Source: an uncultured Eubacteriales bacterium (lineage in GTDB: Bacteria > Bacillota > Clostridia > Christensenellales > Christensenellaceae). Taken from it: a stretch of DNA of 10,029 nucleotides. Shown piece after piece: positions 7,665-10,029 of the stretch. Position 1 is the first letter of the stretch; every line of letters begins with the position of its first letter. The notes beneath the pieces are model-generated. The model saw nothing but the letters and a program-made list of their open reading frames with translations, was not told where the DNA came from and did not search any database. A program made the translations under genes and the position numbers. The stretch lies in NCBI GenBank assembly GCA_900545085.1, contig UQXU01000061.1, positions 1 through 10,029 on the forward strand. The letters are read 5' to 3'.

Positions 7665-8570
7665 GATAACGTCATTATAATTGCAGGTCCAACTGCTTCC
7701 GGCAAAACGTCGTTTGCGGTCAAGCTTGCACAAGAAATTAATGGTGAGATTATATCTGCTGATTCCATGCAAATATACAAGCACATGAGAATAGGTACAG
7801 CATCGCCAAGCTATGAAGAAATGAAGGGAATTCCTCATCATTTGCTTAACTTTCTAGAACCAAATGAAAACTATTCTGTAGCAAACTATCAAAAAGATGC
7901 CTTTGCAAAGATAGAAGAAATAGTCAGCAGAGGACGAGTTCCTATAATAACAGGAGGAACAGGACTATATATTAATTCGCTCGTTTATAAATTGAATTTT
8001 GACGATACAAAAACAGATGAAACAGTGAGAAACAAAATATCTGCACAATATGATAAATTTGGAGCAGAATACATGCATAGTATCCTTGCAGAAAAAGATC
8101 CGGAGGCCGCCGAGAGAATTCACAAAAACGATAAGCTAAGAGTCGTGAGAAGACTCGAAATGCTGGAGTTAGGAGCAGGGAACATCTTTAATTTTAGAAA
8201 ACTAAATAATGATTTCGATTTCAAAATGTTTTGCATGAACATACCTAGAGAGGAACTGTATTCTAAAATAAACGATCGTGTAGATATAATGATGGAAGAA
8301 GGTCTGGAGCAAGAAGTACGTTCGCTTGTCATTAATTTCGGATTCGAAATATCAGCTTTCAAAGCGATTGGCTATAAGGAATTCCTGCCGTTTTTTAACG
8401 GTGATTACTCATTAGAAGATGCAATTAATGCAATAAAGCAAAACACACGCAGATATGCTAAACGTCAGCTTACATGGTTTAAGAGGGATGACCGATATAT
8501 CTGGATTAACCCTGCTGATCCATCGTGTATATCTGCTATATTGAGCATATTACAATTCTTATTATTATAA
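7662..8570 (+). CDS. miaA: tRNA dimethylallyltransferase MiaA
   Basis: MiaA transfers a dimethylallyl group from dimethylallyl diphosphate to N6 of adenosine 37, next to the anticodon of tRNAs that read codons beginning with U. This improves decoding; MiaB may then add a methylthio group. The 302-residue protein is near family length. It shows a P-loop GPTASGKT (9-16), DSMQIY starting at D34, GGTGLYI (98-104), the RIHKNDKLRVVRRLE region (about 152-166), AIGYKEF (235-241) and the C-terminal RRYAKRQLTWFKRD (263-276). Translation starts at TTG (7662), 3 nt after mutL, behind a strong ribosome binding site. The extreme C-terminus (LSILQFLLL) is unusually hydrophobic and comes from an AT-rich end, but the catalytic core is complete. 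The mutS-mutL-miaA order is common in Bacillota. The hfq gene that often follows is not present here. Confidence 0.96.
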   Translation: MDNVIIIAGPTASGKTSFAVKLAQEINGEIISADSMQIYKHMRIGTASPSYEEMKGIPHHLLNFLEPNENYSVANYQKDAFAKIEEIVSRGRVPIITGGTGLYINSLVYKLNFDDTKTDETVRNKISAQYDKFGAEYMHSILAEKDPEAAERIHKNDKLRVVRRLEMLELGAGNIFNFRKLNNDFDFKMFCMNIPREELYSKINDRVDIMMEEGLEQEVRSLVINFGFEISAFKAIGYKEFLPFFNGDYSLEDAINAIKQNTRRYAKRQLTWFKRDDRYIWINPADPSCISAILSILQFLLL

Positions 8571-8587
8571 TACTAATTAATTTTATC

Positions 8588-8600
8588 GAGGTGAATTTTG
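8588..8600 (+). promoter_or_regulatory. Ribosome binding site and TTG start of the YnbB-type gene
   Basis: GAGGTGA (8588-8594) precedes TTG at 8598-8600. Counted from the GAGG core the spacing is 6 nt. An in-frame ATG at 8619 would give MSKYGISED but has no comparable site, so TTG is preferred. Confidence 0.6.
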
Positions 8601-9865
8601 AATACTAATGTTTTTTTAATGTCCAAATACGGTATATCTGAGGATGTTGTAAATTTCGTATCTAAGGCTGAAGCTGATATTTCTGATATTTTTGCAAAAT
8701 TTGATGAAACAATGACTTACTGCAACTACAAAGTTCTGGAATCTTTCAGGCATTGTGAAATTGCAGCCAGACATATGTATGGTACGACAGGCTATGGCTA
8801 CTCGGACAGCGGCCGAGAAAAACTCGCTGAATTGTTTGCCCTCTTATAGCATCAGGTACACATGCTCTTTCGACTGCTCTTTTCGGTTTACTGCGTCCAG
8901 GGGATACAATGCTGAGCATTACGGGAAGTCCTTACGACACTCTCCACGGTGTAATTGGTATATCTTCAGATTCATATAAAAACTCTGGGTCTTTAAAGGA
9001 TTTTGGAGTTAAATACAGTCACGTTGATCTTCTTCCTGATGGCAGTATAGACACTAAGAATGCTATTATTGCTTTCGAGAAAATCAATCGTCGAGGCATT
9101 TTCTACATTCAGCGCTCGAGGGGATATGAATGGCGAGCGTCTCTAAGCATCGAAAATATCAAGCGTGCTATAGCTGATATAAAAAAAGCTTTTCCTAACT
9201 CATGGGTAGTAGTTGATAACTGTTACGGTGAATTCACCGAGCCGCTCGAACCCACGGATGTAGGCGCTGATTTGATAATCGGATCCCTTATAAAAAACCC
9301 CGGTGCCGGTCTGACACCTACAGGCGCTTATATAGCCGGTCGCAGAGAATGTGTAGAACTGGCAGAACAACGTCTGACATGCGCCGGACTCGGTTCTGAA
9401 ATCGGGTCATATCTCAGCGGTTATCTTCCGTATTTTCAAGGCATTTTCTTCGCACCCTCTGTGGTTAGAAATGCACTCTGCGGCGCAGCTCTAAGCGCTG
9501 AGGTCTTTTCTCGATTGGGCTTTGAAGTATTTCCCAGCTCAAGAGCACATCGAGCCGATATAACTCAGGCTATAAAAATGAACAGCGAAGATGCCCTCAC
9601 TATATTAGTACGCGCCGTCCAAAAAGCATCGCCAATAGACAGCAATGTTGTTCCTTACGCTTGGGATATGCCTGGCTACGACGATAAGGTTATTATGGCA
9701 GCCGGAACATTTATTCAAGGTGGTTCTATTGAACTATCCGCAGATGGTCCTATGAGAGAGCCCTATATAGCGTATATGCAGGGCGGTTTGACTTTAGAAA
9801 ACGTAAGGTTGGCATTGATGTTGGCTGTTCAGGACTTGAGAAATAAGCTTAATATAAAGATTTAG
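8598..9865 (+). pseudogene. Methionine gamma-lyase-like PLP enzyme (YnbB family), broken by an internal deletion and frameshift
   Basis: This family of pyridoxal-phosphate enzymes (fold type I, annotated as methionine gamma-lyase family or 'aluminium resistance protein') includes YnbB of Bacillus subtilis, encoded near miaA/hfq; its substrate is poorly defined. Two frames carry the two parts. The first (8598-8849) encodes the N-terminal end up to GYGYSDSGREKLAELFA and stops at TAG 8847. The second, continuous from CCT at 8840, reads PLIASGTHALSTALFG and runs intact to TAA 9863-9865. The second part has the VVVDNCYGEF region, the likely PLP lysine in GSLIKNPGAG, and the C-terminal PGYDDKVIMAAGTFIQGGSIELSADGP block split over 9679-9753. 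Relatives have about 11 residues (pattern xxFGxExALVR) between LFA and P-x-I-x-SGTHA. Here these are missing and the frame changes, which fits a deletion of about 34 nt at 8838-8840. Apart from this the gene seems undamaged, so the lesion is recent or an assembly fault. An intact version would have about 430 residues. Confidence 0.85.
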
Positions 9866-9918
9866 CAAATAAATTTTTTTGTTCAATAAGGGGCTAATTG
9901 CACCGCTTCTGAAGGCTC

Positions 9919-9951
9919 AGATAGAACCCGCTATAGAGGCGGGTTCTATCT
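9919..9951. terminator. Perfect 13-bp stem-loop between convergent genes, possible bidirectional terminator
   Basis: AGATAGAACCCGC (9919-9931) pairs perfectly with GCGGGTTCTATCT (9939-9951) around a 7-nt loop. It lies 53 nt after the YnbB-type gene and 15 nt beyond a likely minus-strand stop codon at 9967-9969, the usual place for a shared terminator. No run of T follows directly on either strand, so it is not a canonical intrinsic terminator. It may instead be a transcript-end-stabilising hairpin. The rest of 9866-9966 holds nothing else I can support; a lone T7 run at 9874-9880 has no GC-rich stem before it. Confidence 0.5.
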
Positions 9952-9966
9952 GTTCACGGTTATACT

Positions 9967-10029
9967 CTATTTTTCATTATCATCATCTTGAGAGTTTACT
10001 TTTACTGCTCCGGCTACACTCCTGCGCCT
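9967..10029 (-). CDS. Possible 3' end of a convergent gene, product unknown
   Basis: On the minus strand a frame is open from the window edge for 20 codons and ends at TAG (9967-9969). It encodes RRRSVAGAVKVNSQDDDNEK. The other two minus-strand frames close within this stretch. A short acidic, hydrophilic tail followed 15 nt later by a strong stem-loop is what the end of a convergent gene would look like. The fragment is too short to recognise a family and could be chance. Confidence 0.35.
   Translation of the reverse strand, partial: RRRSVAGAVKVNSQDDDNEK

Noticed and set aside
8541..8571. Possible promoter TTGAGC ... TATAAT at the end of miaA
   Set aside because: The -35 is poor and the spacer is 19 bp; the TATAAT falls in a generally AT-rich tail. 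It cannot be supported over read-through from the operon promoter.
8838..8850. Programmed ribosomal frameshift joining the two parts of the YnbB-type gene
   Set aside because: There is no slippery heptamer at the junction, and about 11 conserved residues are missing, which a one-base frameshift cannot explain; a deletion fits better.
8909..9865. C-terminal part of the YnbB-type gene as an independent gene starting at ATG 8909
   Set aside because: Homology continues upstream of this ATG in the same frame (PLIASGTHAL...). The AGGGGA before it comes from the conserved R-P-G-D codons. A fragment without the N-terminus is unlikely to be functional.
9874..9880. T7 run after the YnbB-type gene as an intrinsic terminator
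   Set aside because: No GC-rich stem precedes it.

Overview
The window looks like a chromosomal housekeeping segment from a low-to-moderate-GC Gram-positive anaerobe of the Clostridia type. This is inferred from gene order (mutS-mutL-miaA followed by a YnbB-type PLP enzyme, as in Bacillota), strong GGAGG-like ribosome binding sites, TTG starts, a SigA-type promoter, a MutL with an endonuclease domain, and a BDH-type iron alcohol dehydrogenase. I see no rRNA, tRNA, CRISPR array, insertion sequence or phage gene.

Layout: (1) 1-1371, a sodium:amino acid symporter of the AGCS family, missing only its first few residues, closed by a clear intrinsic terminator (1386-1417). (2) 1418-1505, a short control region with a near-consensus promoter (TTGATA, 17 bp, TATAAT) and a leader holding a perfect inverted repeat that can fold in two mutually exclusive ways. 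(3) 1506-8570, a compact five-gene operon: iron-type alcohol dehydrogenase, ybaK (Cys-tRNA(Pro) deacylase), mutS, mutL, miaA. The genes are separated by 4, -8, -8 and 3 nt, so they are probably co-transcribed and partly translationally coupled. (4) 8598-9865, a gene of the methionine gamma-lyase-like / YnbB family, broken in the window by what looks like a deletion of about 34 nt that removes a conserved segment and shifts the frame. (5) 9866-10029, an intergenic stretch with a perfect 13-bp stem-loop and the possible 3' end of a convergent minus-strand gene.

Functionally, the operon combines DNA mismatch repair (MutS recognition; MutL with an intact endonuclease metal site, implying MutH-independent repair), translation fidelity (YbaK clears mischarged Cys-tRNA(Pro); MiaA prenylates A37 of tRNAs reading U-initial codons) and an aldehyde/alcohol oxidoreductase as promoter-proximal gene. 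An hfq gene, often between miaA and the ynbB-type gene in this lineage, is absent here. I found no convincing new system. The points most worth a second look are the broken PLP-enzyme gene, the palindromic leader of the operon, and the apparent lack of canonical beta-clamp-binding glutamine motifs in both MutS and MutL.
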